Shown piece by piece: positions 16,813 through 23,598 of a stretch of 64,000 bases of DNA. Below the pieces are notes generated by a model. It saw nothing but the letters and a program-made list of their open reading frames with translations. It was not told the DNA's origin and did not search any database. The stretch lies in assembly GCA_029580855.1 (NCBI GenBank), contig JAKPQH010000137.1, forward strand, positions 1 to 64,000, written 5' to 3'. Numbering within the stretch: position 1 is the stretch's first letter; every line of letters starts with the position of its first letter. The translations under genes were made by a program, and so were the position numbers. The stretch comes from a bacterium (GTDB lineage Bacteria; Methylomirabilota; Methylomirabilia; Methylomirabilales; 2-02-FULL-66-22).

Positions 16813-18551
16813 TCCCCGCATCGTCCGCGGCTCGGCCTTCGAGCGCCGTGGTGGTCCTGCGTCTTCACCTGGAAGAGGCGGCGGCGGCGATGGACGCCAC
16901 CTTCCGCCACGCAGCCGCCTCGGCCAGCATCGGGCGCCACGGCAACACCGCGGCCGGCTTTTACACGGCAACCGGCCCGCTGCTCCTCGGCGGCCGCGAA
17001 AGCCACCCGCTTCTGCTCGAAGCCTCGGCCGAGGCGCTCGCCTTCCTGGTGAACCGCCACGGGACCGGCGACCGTCCCTTTGGCGCCGACGAACTGTATC
17101 TGACCAACGACCCGGGCTCCGACGCCGCCGGGGTCGAGGACCTGGTACTGGCCACACCCATCGTCCGGGACGGGCGACTTGCGGCCTTTGTCGCCCTGAC
17201 GGCCACTCATCCCGGTCTCGGGCGGGCCACCCTGGCTCCCGTGGACCGCCTGCGGCGAGAAGGGCTGATCCTGCCGTGGATGCGGATTGGCCGCCTCGGC
17301 CGCGTCCACGAAGAGACGATGGACCTCCTGGCCGTGAATTCCGACGACCCCGCAGAATTCCGCGAGGATTTGGCGGTGCAACTCCACGCTCTCGGTCAAG
17401 GTCGCGCTGCTCTCGAAGAGGCCCTCGATCGGTTCGGCGAGGACAGCCTTCACGAATTGGCGGGGGTGGCGGCCTCCGGCGCACAGCACGCGATGCGCCA
17501 AATCCTCGGAAAGCCGGAGACCGAAGAGCTCGTCGGGCGCGCAGCGCCCTTCATTGCCCACATCCGCCGCGACGCACCGCTGCCCCGCGTGCGGATCGAA
17601 ACCGTCGCGGAGGCCCGGAACCACGGCGTGACGGCCGCCCTGGCCCGAGCCGCCGTCCGAGCCGCGCTGCGGGAAGTGGTGGCGGTGGAGTCGCCGACCC
17701 TGTCGGTCCTCGGCGGATTGGCGGACGCCGTTACCATCGAGACCCGCCTGGGACCGACTCCTCCGTCCCAACCGACAGGCGAGGCCCGGTTCGTCGGAGC
17801 GCAGCTGGTCGCCGACGCCGTCCGAGCCGCCGTCGCGGGCGCGCTCCCTCATTTGACGCACGCGCCGGACGCCGCGTGCCTGCTCCTGGATCTGCGTGGC
17901 CAGCGGGATGACGGAAGCCAATACCGGGCGCGTCTGGGGCTTCCGGGCGGCCTGGGAGCGTCGGTCCTGGGCGACGGCCTGACCCACGGAACGTCCACCT
18001 TCTCGCCGTATCGGACGCACGGCATCGAGGACATCGAACGGGCTTTCCCGGTGCGAGTCGTGCACCTGCAGATCCTTCCCGACTCGGCCGGGCCGGGCCA
18101 GTACCATGGCGGCTCAGGCGTCTCGTTCGAGCTCCAGTTGCTCGAGGGGCGGGCCGAGGTCGATCTCCTTGTTCCGGGTCGGGCCATCGGCATGCAGGGC
18201 GGCATGGGGGGCAGGGATGCGCGCGCGCTGCACATGACGCTGCGGGACGGCACGCGCGAGATTCGGGGCCCCGCACGCGTTACCATCCGTCTCGAGCCGG
18301 GCGATCGACTGGGCGTCGAGAGCGCGGGCGGGGGCGGCTGGGGCATCCCCTTCCAGCGGTCCATCATGCGCTTGGAGGAGGATCTCGCCCGCGGCCTCGT
18401 CACCCCCGACCAGTCCCGTAATCGCTACGGCCTCATCCTGAGGCCCGGCAGCTTGGAGAAAGACGACCATCTCACCTACCGGGTCCGCCACTACCTCCTC
18501 AGCACCCTCGCCGTCGAGGACATCATCGCCGGCGAGGAACTGCTCGACTGA
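16809..18551 (+). CDS. hyuB: Hydantoinase/oxoprolinase/acetone-carboxylase-type subunit B
   Basis: The 580-residue partner of HyuA carries the typical YLTNDPGSDAAGVEDLVLAT block (relatives: N-D-P-Y-x-G-G-x-H), a divergence that removes the usual His. Later come LPDSAGPGQYHGGSGVSFEL, DGLTHGTSTFSPYRTHGIED and the Gly-rich end GVESAGGGGWG near residue 505. The start is the ATG that overlaps the hyuA stop. The region after residue 510 (LARGLVTPDQSRNRYGLIL) matches the family C-terminus, so the protein is full length. The altered D-P-G-S-D-A-A-G-V-E motif may signal an unusual substrate. Confidence 0.85.
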   Translation: MIPASSAARPSSAVVVLRLHLEEAAAAMDATFRHAAASASIGRHGNTAAGFYTATGPLLLGGRESHPLLLEASAEALAFLVNRHGTGDRPFGADELYLTNDPGSDAAGVEDLVLATPIVRDGRLAAFVALTATHPGLGRATLAPVDRLRREGLILPWMRIGRLGRVHEETMDLLAVNSDDPAEFREDLAVQLHALGQGRAALEEALDRFGEDSLHELAGVAASGAQHAMRQILGKPETEELVGRAAPFIAHIRRDAPLPRVRIETVAEARNHGVTAALARAAVRAALREVVAVESPTLSVLGGLADAVTIETRLGPTPPSQPTGEARFVGAQLVADAVRAAVAGALPHLTHAPDAACLLLDLRGQRDDGSQYRARLGLPGGLGASVLGDGLTHGTSTFSPYRTHGIEDIERAFPVRVVHLQILPDSAGPGQYHGGSGVSFELQLLEGRAEVDLLVPGRAIGMQGGMGGRDARALHMTLRDGTREIRGPARVTIRLEPGDRLGVESAGGGGWGIPFQRSIMRLEEDLARGLVTPDQSRNRYGLILRPGSLEKDDHLTYRVRHYLLSTLAVEDIIAGEELLD

Positions 18552-18628
18552 TTCGGACAAAGTCGAATGGTCTCATAGTCGAATGGTCCATTTTGGCGAG
18601 ACGGATTGACTTCGTCTCGAGGCCGAAC

Positions 18629-19135
18629 TCACACCAGCGGCGACACTCCCATGGATCGCGATCGATCGTTCGACGGCACCGCTCCGGCCGGTACCAACAA
18701 GGACTTCAGGTACTCGCCCAGCACGATGGCAGCGGGATACAAGACCTCTTCTTCCATGGAGGCGTGGCGCATCAGCCTTGCCGCAAAGAAGGCTACCTGC
18801 GGCCTCCCCTCTCTGATCGCCTCCTGGCCCAGCCGCTCGACCGCCTTCCGGATCTGGTCGTGCTCCGCGAGCATCTCGGGCAATTCACTCTTTAACTGCT
18901 CAGCCTTGGCGACAAGCTCGGACATCCCTGGAGTGACCTTGCCCTCCGCCACCGTACGCAAGAGCCCGAGCCCCAAGAACACATTGTCGTCCTCGCGGCG
19001 AAAATGCGGACGCAGCAATGATTGCAACACACGAGCGGCTTCGCCGATCCGCCCGCCGATCCGAATGGCCTGATCCAGATCTTCCCGTAGCTGCTCGTGC
19101 TCTATTCTCAGCGAGTTCGGCATGGCCGGCAGCAT
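18629..19135 (-). CDS. Hemerythrin-like (HHE) diiron protein
   Basis: The 168-residue helical protein carries the hemerythrin ligand pattern: RIEHEQLREDL near the start, LLRPHFRREDDNVF, MLAEHDQIRKAVERL and RLMRHASMEEEVLYP. These supply His/Glu residues for a diiron site that binds O2 or NO. ATG 19135 has GGGGAGG seven bases upstream, and a longer frame beyond it has no SD. It is a single gene flanked by hyuB and the IS1182 remnant. Bacterial HHE proteins act in oxygen or nitric-oxide sensing and iron handling; no fused signalling domain is present. Confidence 0.8.
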   Translation of the reverse strand: MLPAMPNSLRIEHEQLREDLDQAIRIGGRIGEAARVLQSLLRPHFRREDDNVFLGLGLLRTVAEGKVTPGMSELVAKAEQLKSELPEMLAEHDQIRKAVERLGQEAIREGRPQVAFFAARLMRHASMEEEVLYPAAIVLGEYLKSLLVPAGAVPSNDRSRSMGVSPLV

Positions 19136-19337
19136 GGCTATCCTCCCCTTGTTTTCGGTCCACAACGACTGCAGCCGCGTAGGACTGTCGCCGTCTCCTT
19201 CATGTTCACACCTTAGCCTGGATCGATCAACTGGGGATTTTCCCCTACAGCTGGTCACCTCGGGTCGCCCAATTGACAGCTCGACCAATTGACGGGTTGC
19301 CCCGCGCGGGACACGCGGCTCGCCTCTCGTCGCCAGG

Positions 19338-19393
19338 CACCCGGCACTCGCCACCCGTTTCTCCTTGCCCTTCTCCGCGCCGACGTACTAGCA
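19338..19393 (+). repeat. Diverged direct repeat, left copy
   Basis: About 55 bp ending CTTGCCCTTCTCCGCGCCG then ACGTACTAGCA. A second copy ends at 22233 just before the nuclease gene, with roughly 47 of 55 positions matching. The pair brackets 2.8 kb of mobile and decayed genes. Confidence 0.65.
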
Positions 19394-20165
19394 GCCTGTC
19401 GGAGAAAAAAGTGGTTTAGGGCGCAGATTCGCTGCCCCGCCCACCGTCAGGGTGCGCTATAGTGCACGCATGAAAACCTTCAAACCGTATACACCCGATC
19501 AGCTGTTGCTGCTCCCGCCGGCGCTCCAGGACTGGCTGCCGGAGGGCCATCTGGCCCAGTTTCTCAGCGACGGGGTGGACCACGCGCTGGATCTCACGCC
19601 GATCCTCGCCACCTACGCGACCGGCGACGGCCGGGGCCAGCCGCCGTACCACCCGGCGCCGATGGTCAAGCTCCTGATGTACGCCTACTGCACCGGCACG
19701 CCCTCCGCCCGGAAGATCGAGCCGGCGACCGACGAGGAGATCCCGTACCGCGTGCTGGCGGCCAACCACCATCCCGACCACGACAGGATCGCCGCCTTCC
19801 GCCAGACGCACCTCGCCGCGGCGCAGCGGGTGGATGCGGCGGAGAACGCGCCGTACGGCCAGGGGCACCGCAGGGACGACCTGCCGGCCGAGCTCACCCG
19901 CCGCGAAAGCCGTCTCACCAAGATCCGCGAGGCGAAAGCCGCCCTGGAGGCGGAGGCCCAGGCCCAGGCGGCCGCCGCCAAAGCCAAGCGAGCGGCGCGG
20001 GAGACGGGGCGCAAGCCGACGGGCTGGCCGCCCCGGATCTCCGATCCCACCCAGGCCACACTGCAGCCCAAGGCCCAACGGCACGTCACCGACCCTGAGT
20101 CGCGGATCATGAAAGACGGGGCCACGATGAGCTTCGTCCAGGCCTCCAACGCCCAGGTGGCGAGG
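19391..20165 (+). mobile_element. IS1182-family transposase remnant
   Basis: An end resembling the IS1182 terminal repeat (AGCAGCCTGTCGGAGAAAA) at 19391-19409 precedes ATG 19470. The protein begins MKTFKPYTPDQLLLLPPAL and HLAQFLSDGVDHALDL, then YHPAPMVKLLMYAYCTGTPS and IPYRVLAANHHPDHDRIAAF (the DUF772 N-terminal domain). After FRQTHLAA the sequence jumps to RREARL-like coiled-coil residues and the later motif DPESRIMKDGATMSFVQASN. The middle of the transposase is deleted, and the C-terminal catalytic half is lost after NAQVA. No right end was found. The element is non-functional and abuts the UGSC relic. Confidence 0.8.
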
Positions 20166-20204
20166 AACGCCGCGGCGCAGGGGATCAGGGATGGCGGACC
20201 AGGG

Positions 20205-20582
20205 CAAGGGGTACGCTAGGGCACCGTGGGCCGCCGCAATGGCCTGGCCATTGGGCACGAAAGCGTCAGTGCAAATGGCTGCGGCGGGAATCCCGCGTCG
20301 GTCCAAGAGGATGCCGTCGAGCACACTGCTCGATGAGCAGGAGCTTCAGTCGCCCATGCTGGCGACCACGGCATCCGCTCGCCGGGCCAGGTCGCGGAGT
20401 TGCTCGTCCGGCGCCGGCCGATACGGCGACGCCTTCTGCACGACGACGAAGTTCGCAACCCCGGCCTCGCTCCGGAGCAGCTCCTGCACCTCGCGGAGCA
20501 AGACGTCGGATCGCAGCTTCCCGTTGTCCAGAGAATTGTTTCTCGTAAAGACGCCGAGGCCGCAAAGGAAGGCCGGATTCGT
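20205..20582 (-). pseudogene. UGSC-family selenoprotein relic with in-frame TGA
   Basis: On the minus strand one frame gives VFTRNNSLDNGKLRSDVLL, FVVVQKASPYRPAP, ADAVVASMGD, then TGA (20348-20346), then SSCSSSSVLDGILLDRRG, IPAAAICTDAFVPNG and HGALAYP. UGSC proteins have the motif G-D-U/C-G-S-C followed by T-S-x-S-V-L-D-G, where U is selenocysteine in some members. The TGA falls exactly on U and the downstream Cys is kept (U-S-S-C). A 7-bp hairpin with a GTG loop sits 19 bases after the TGA, as bacterial SECIS elements do. The frame is open back to the HEPN gene's stop but has no start codon before the conserved part, and similarity ends at AYP where relatives continue to a conserved H-P. The gene is truncated at both ends. 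Confidence 0.75.
20317..20333 (-). promoter_or_regulatory. SECIS-like hairpin after the UGSC TGA
   Basis: Minus-strand TCGAGCA-GTG-TGCTCGA forms seven perfect pairs with a three-base loop starting with G. The apical loop begins 19 bases after the TGA, within the 16-37 range described for bacterial SECIS elements that need a G among the first loop bases. Confidence 0.6.
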
Positions 20583-20642
20583 TGAGAGGTGTATTCTCGG
20601 ATCAGGGCTAGAATGATACGATGGGGCCGCTCCCGTTCCTTT

Positions 20643-20987
20643 TTATGGGAGACGGCTGAGGAGCGCCTGCAACAGAGCGACCAGCGGCGGGAGGTCCGTC
20701 TGGATGGTGTCCCAGAGGATCTGCTTGTTGATCCCGAAGTATTCGTGAATGACAACGTTCCGCATATCGCGCATATCGGCTCAAGGGACCTCGGGTGATT
20801 CGCCTTGGATCGTCTCGGGCACCCGACTGGCTGCTTCGCCGATCACCGTGATGTTCCGGAGCACGGCATCCATGGTCTTGCGGTCGTGGGTGAACGCAAG
20901 ATAGTCCATCGCGGCGGTGTAGAGTTGGATGGTGGTTATGGCATCGAGAATATCCTGGACGCGGATCCTCCAGTCTCTAGGCGACAC
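20643..20987 (-). pseudogene. HEPN (HepT-like) protein interrupted by TGA
   Basis: A GTG start at 20987, overlapping the end of the MNT gene, gives MSPRDWRIRVQDILDAITTI, KTMDAVLRNITVIGEAASRV and PETIQGESPEVP. A TGA follows at 20783-20781 where HepT proteins have the conserved Trp of V-P-W. The frame then continues as ADMRDMRNVVIHEYFGINKQ, containing the RxxxxH catalytic motif (R-N-V-V-I-H), to a TAA at 20645-20643. The expected protein is 114 codons. A single TGG-to-TGA change would explain the gap, leaving the RNase toxin without its active site while the antitoxin gene upstream is intact. Confidence 0.75.
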
Positions 20988-21273
20988 GGACAGCCTCGCG
21001 GAGAATGCCGTCGCGGAGTGCCGGGTGCAGGGCGTCGGGGGTCGCGAGATCCACCGGGCAACCGAGAAGTTCACTGAGCGTCCGCCTGAGGCGGACAAAG
21101 GCAAAGAGGCCAACCCGGACAGAGGGGTCATAGTCGACGAGGAGGTCAATATCACTTCCCTCGCAGGCCTCGCCCCGCACTGTCGAGCCGAACACGCGGA
21201 CTTCTTGCACTCCGTATTGCTGGAACATCTCGCGGTGGGCTTGCAGGGTGCGACGTACGTCTGTGGCGTCCAT
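20977..21273 (-). CDS. MNT-type nucleotidyltransferase antitoxin (MntA-like)
   Basis: The 98-residue protein has the minimal nucleotidyltransferase core VRVFGSTVRGEACEGSDIDL: the G-S-x(9-11)-D-x-D motif with Ser and the two metal-binding Asp, followed by the third Asp in CPVDLATPDAL. MntA enzymes AMPylate and silence HepT RNases. It lies directly upstream of the HepT-like gene with overlapping ends, the classical MNT-HEPN order. The open frame is undamaged. Because the toxin is interrupted, the antitoxin may persist without a target. Confidence 0.8.
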   Translation of the reverse strand: MDATDVRRTLQAHREMFQQYGVQEVRVFGSTVRGEACEGSDIDLLVDYDPSVRVGLFAFVRLRRTLSELLGCPVDLATPDALHPALRDGILREAVRVA

Positions 21274-21719
21274 GATGGCATCTTACCCAAAACCCACGCT
21301 GACGTCAAAAACCATTACCGCAACCCGGTCTCGACCATCCGAGTGACCAACTTGCACACGATTGGACCGCCCTTGAGCGATCCGGTGAAATCCGTAGCCG
21401 TGGGCTGCGGTATGTTCGCATTCCCTCTGCGTGCATCTCCCGGCATAAAGTCGCCTCGCCCCTCATTCAAGCTCATGGGTTAGCAATCATGAGCGTCCAA
21501 AACCAATACCTGCTGCGATAGCCATCGGGCGAGTCCCCGAAAGCACCTCGCCTCCTTTCGCGCAGTGAGCACCGCAAAACGGAGATGACCTCCCACGCCC
21601 TGTCCAGAAACGGGGGTGGCGGGTTCGTCATACCCAAAGCTCTCGCTTGGCACTCCCCGTAAATCCGATCCTCCCACCACGAGGGCGCAGACGGTCACGG
21701 GGGCGTATAAACCACGCAA
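21274..21719. other. No recognisable gene
   Basis: About 450 bp between the MNT gene and the IS91 remnant. A minus-strand frame at 21480-21803 and short plus-strand frames are open, but none shows a known motif, a good SD or a consistent protein-like composition. No repeat shared with the rest of the window was noticed. Confidence 0.4.
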
Positions 21720-22102
21720 CCCCAGGCATCGGCACTCTACCAGTGCGTGCGGGCCCACTTCGCCGCGTTCGAGGCAGCGTATCCCACCCGGTACCAGGAG
21801 CACTACGGCTTCTACCGGCCGGTCATCGGCCGCGTGGTCGAGAAGTTCCTCCTCTGTGGGGGCCTGACTAAAGGCTTCGCCCGGATCGGCGCCGCGAATC
21901 GTGAAGGGCGGGGGGGGCGGAATACCTCCGCCGCTCCCCGTTCTTGCTGGCGAAGGTGCGGTACCACGGCCGCACCGGGACGATCATCGACCGGTCGAAG
22001 CGGCCCCCGGTCCTGACGCGGCACGGCGAGGGCTTCGCAGCGGGCGAGGGGCCGGCGGCGGGTGAAGCGTCGCGCGGCCGCCAAAACCAAATTCCTATCA
22101 CC
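21720..22102 (+). mobile_element. Internally deleted IS91-family transposase (repeat copy D)
   Basis: The plus strand encodes QASALYQCVRAHFAAFEAAY, RYQEHYGFYRPVIGRVVEKF and CGGLTKGFARIG. This is the N-terminal block of IS91-family transposases just before the zinc-binding Cys cluster. At about 21900 it jumps, with a frame change, to RRSPFLLAKVRYHGRTGTI and DRSKRPPVLTRHGEGFAAG, the C-terminal module shared with copies B and C. It ends with the core GCGGCCGC and CAAATTCCTATCACC (22088-22102). Both halves have the same orientation, so this copy is a transposase lacking its catalytic middle. It identifies the whole repeat family. Confidence 0.7.
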
Positions 22103-22177
22103 TTTCAGCCGGCAACTGGTCGTCCCCGACCGCGCGCGCGACACCCCCGTCGAACCGTTGGCCTCCCCCGTACGCGA

Positions 22178-22233
22178 TGCCCGGCGCTCGGCACGCATTT
22201 CCTCTTGCCCTTTTCCGCGCCGACGTACTAGCA
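22178..22233 (+). repeat. Diverged direct repeat, right copy
   Basis: Partner of the repeat at 19338-19393. It ends CTTGCCCTTTTCCGCGCCG then ACGTACTAGCA, 24 bp before the nuclease start codon. Its position immediately upstream of that gene suggests the left copy may be a displaced duplicate of the gene's leader. Confidence 0.65.
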
Positions 22234-22257
22234 TGTTGTTACCCTCGTCGGGGATTT

Positions 22258-22803
22258 ATGGTGAGTGAGATCTATCTGGATGTCGAGACGCAGCGGCTCT
22301 CCAGCGAGGTGCCGGGCGGCTGGAACAACATTCGGGCCTTCGGCCTCTCGGTCGCGGTGACGTGGGACGACCGGGCCGGATTCCGAGAGTGGCACGAAAG
22401 CGACGCCTCGCGTCTGATCGAGGAGCTGGCGGCGTTTGACCGCCTGGTGACGTTCAATGGGGTCCGTTTCGACCTCGAAGTGCTCGCTGCCTATGGGAAC
22501 GTTCAAGTACTCCGGGGCAAGACCCTCGATATCCTGAGGGATCTCGAACGCCGGTTGGGGTTTCGGACCAAGCTCCAGGATCTCGCGCGGGCAACCCTGG
22601 GCAAGGGAAAGACAGGCTCGGGACCCGACGCCGTGGCCTGGTGGCGATCAGGCGACCCCGTCCTTCAACGGCGGGTCGTGGAGTACTGCCGGATGGACGT
22701 GGAGCTATTGCGGGATATCGTGGCGCACGGGCGACGCGACGGCTTCGTCAAGGTGCCCTCTTCGGGGAAAGATCGGACCGTTTACGTGGCCTGGGAGGCA
22801 TGA
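22258..22803 (+). CDS. RNase H-fold 3'-5' exonuclease-like protein
   Basis: The 181-residue protein shows the DEDD exonuclease pattern: EIYLDVETQRLSSEV (first Asp and Glu), FDRLVTFNGVRFDLEVL (second Asp) and VVEYCRMDVELLRDI (last Asp within Y-C-x-x-D). This matches the YprB/RNase_H_2 group of single-domain nucleases. ATG 22258 is preceded by GGGG, and an in-frame extension upstream covers the direct repeat and is not favoured. It is followed after about 120 bp by an acidic protein gene on the same strand. Natural substrate (RNA or DNA) is not known. Confidence 0.75.
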   Translation: MVSEIYLDVETQRLSSEVPGGWNNIRAFGLSVAVTWDDRAGFREWHESDASRLIEELAAFDRLVTFNGVRFDLEVLAAYGNVQVLRGKTLDILRDLERRLGFRTKLQDLARATLGKGKTGSGPDAVAWWRSGDPVLQRRVVEYCRMDVELLRDIVAHGRRDGFVKVPSSGKDRTVYVAWEA

Positions 22804-22924
22804 CCCGTGCGGTCTGCTCCAAAAGGCTTATCTGCGGATTTATCCCGCCGGGTATCCAGTCCGATGGGTGCGGCGCTGCGACGCACGGATCAACTCTGCT
22901 GATCAAGAATGCCGGGTGAGAGTC

Positions 22925-23359
22925 ATGACAGACTTGTCGAGTCGATTTGACGAGATGGTGGCGGCTGCGGAGCGCCAGGGGTTGCTCGTCTTTCCGGGGT
23001 ACGTTTCCGAAGACCTTCCCGGGGTCTGGTGGCAGGGTGATCCGGACGACTGGCCGGATTTCCTCGGCATCGCCAAGGCGGAAGGGATTCGGACCCTCTT
23101 CGTCGGTCGGGCGGTTCTGGAGGCGGAGGACCTCCAGGATCTGGCCGACTGGGTCGAAGAGAAAGAGGGGCCGGGGCACAGCAACGGCGACCGGGCCCGG
23201 CTGAAGACGCTGGAGCGATACATCGGCCTGACGGGCGAGATCCGCCTGGGATGGATCAAGGATGGGGTCGCCTTCCTCCTCCAGCAGCAGACCGAGTGGT
23301 ACGCGGAGTTCCTCGACCTCATGCAGGAGGTCGAGGAAGACGAAGAGATGGAAGACTGA
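22925..23359 (+). CDS. Small acidic protein of unknown function
   Basis: The 144-residue protein has a Trp-rich middle (GVWWQGDPDDWPDFLGIAK) and a strongly acidic tail (EVEEDEEMED). No signal peptide or membrane segment is visible. The helical stretch TEWYAEFLDLMQEVEED could form a short coiled coil. ATG 22925 is in frame with a somewhat longer frame from 22868 but is the first codon after plausible non-coding sequence. It shares strand with the upstream nuclease and downstream thyX gene. I do not recognise a family. Confidence 0.65.
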   Translation: MTDLSSRFDEMVAAAERQGLLVFPGYVSEDLPGVWWQGDPDDWPDFLGIAKAEGIRTLFVGRAVLEAEDLQDLADWVEEKEGPGHSNGDRARLKTLERYIGLTGEIRLGWIKDGVAFLLQQQTEWYAEFLDLMQEVEEDEEMED

Positions 23360-23419
23360 TCCGCAGATTGCGCAAGTGGCACAGCGCGGCCTGAGGAGAA
23401 CAAGAGACCGAACGACCTA

Positions 23420-23557
23420 ATCCACAGATTACGCAGATTGCATCGATTTCAGGGGAAACAGAGAATTCTCATCGGGAAATCAAGAGCCTCCGAGTAGACC
23501 AAGATCATTCCAGGTCTGCCCACCTCATGAGATCTGTGTAATCTGTGAAATCTGCGG
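23420..23557. repeat. Second ATCCACAGATT inverted repeat
   Basis: The left arm AATCCACAGATTACGCAGATT (first 20 bases starting 23419/23420) pairs imperfectly with GATCTGTGTAATCTGTGAAA (23531-23550) and the following TCTGCGG, around about 90 bp. It is related to 14614-14693 and lies just upstream of the thyX gene. Confidence 0.65.
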
Positions 23558-23598
23558 TCTAGTGTTCGGCGCGGTCTCGGATTCCGAGCGAGTGGCGG

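Noticed and set aside
19391-19409. Second end of the IS1182 element
   Set aside because: I looked for the inverted partner of AGCAGCCTGTCGGAGAAAA after 20160 and did not see it, so element boundaries are given only on the left.
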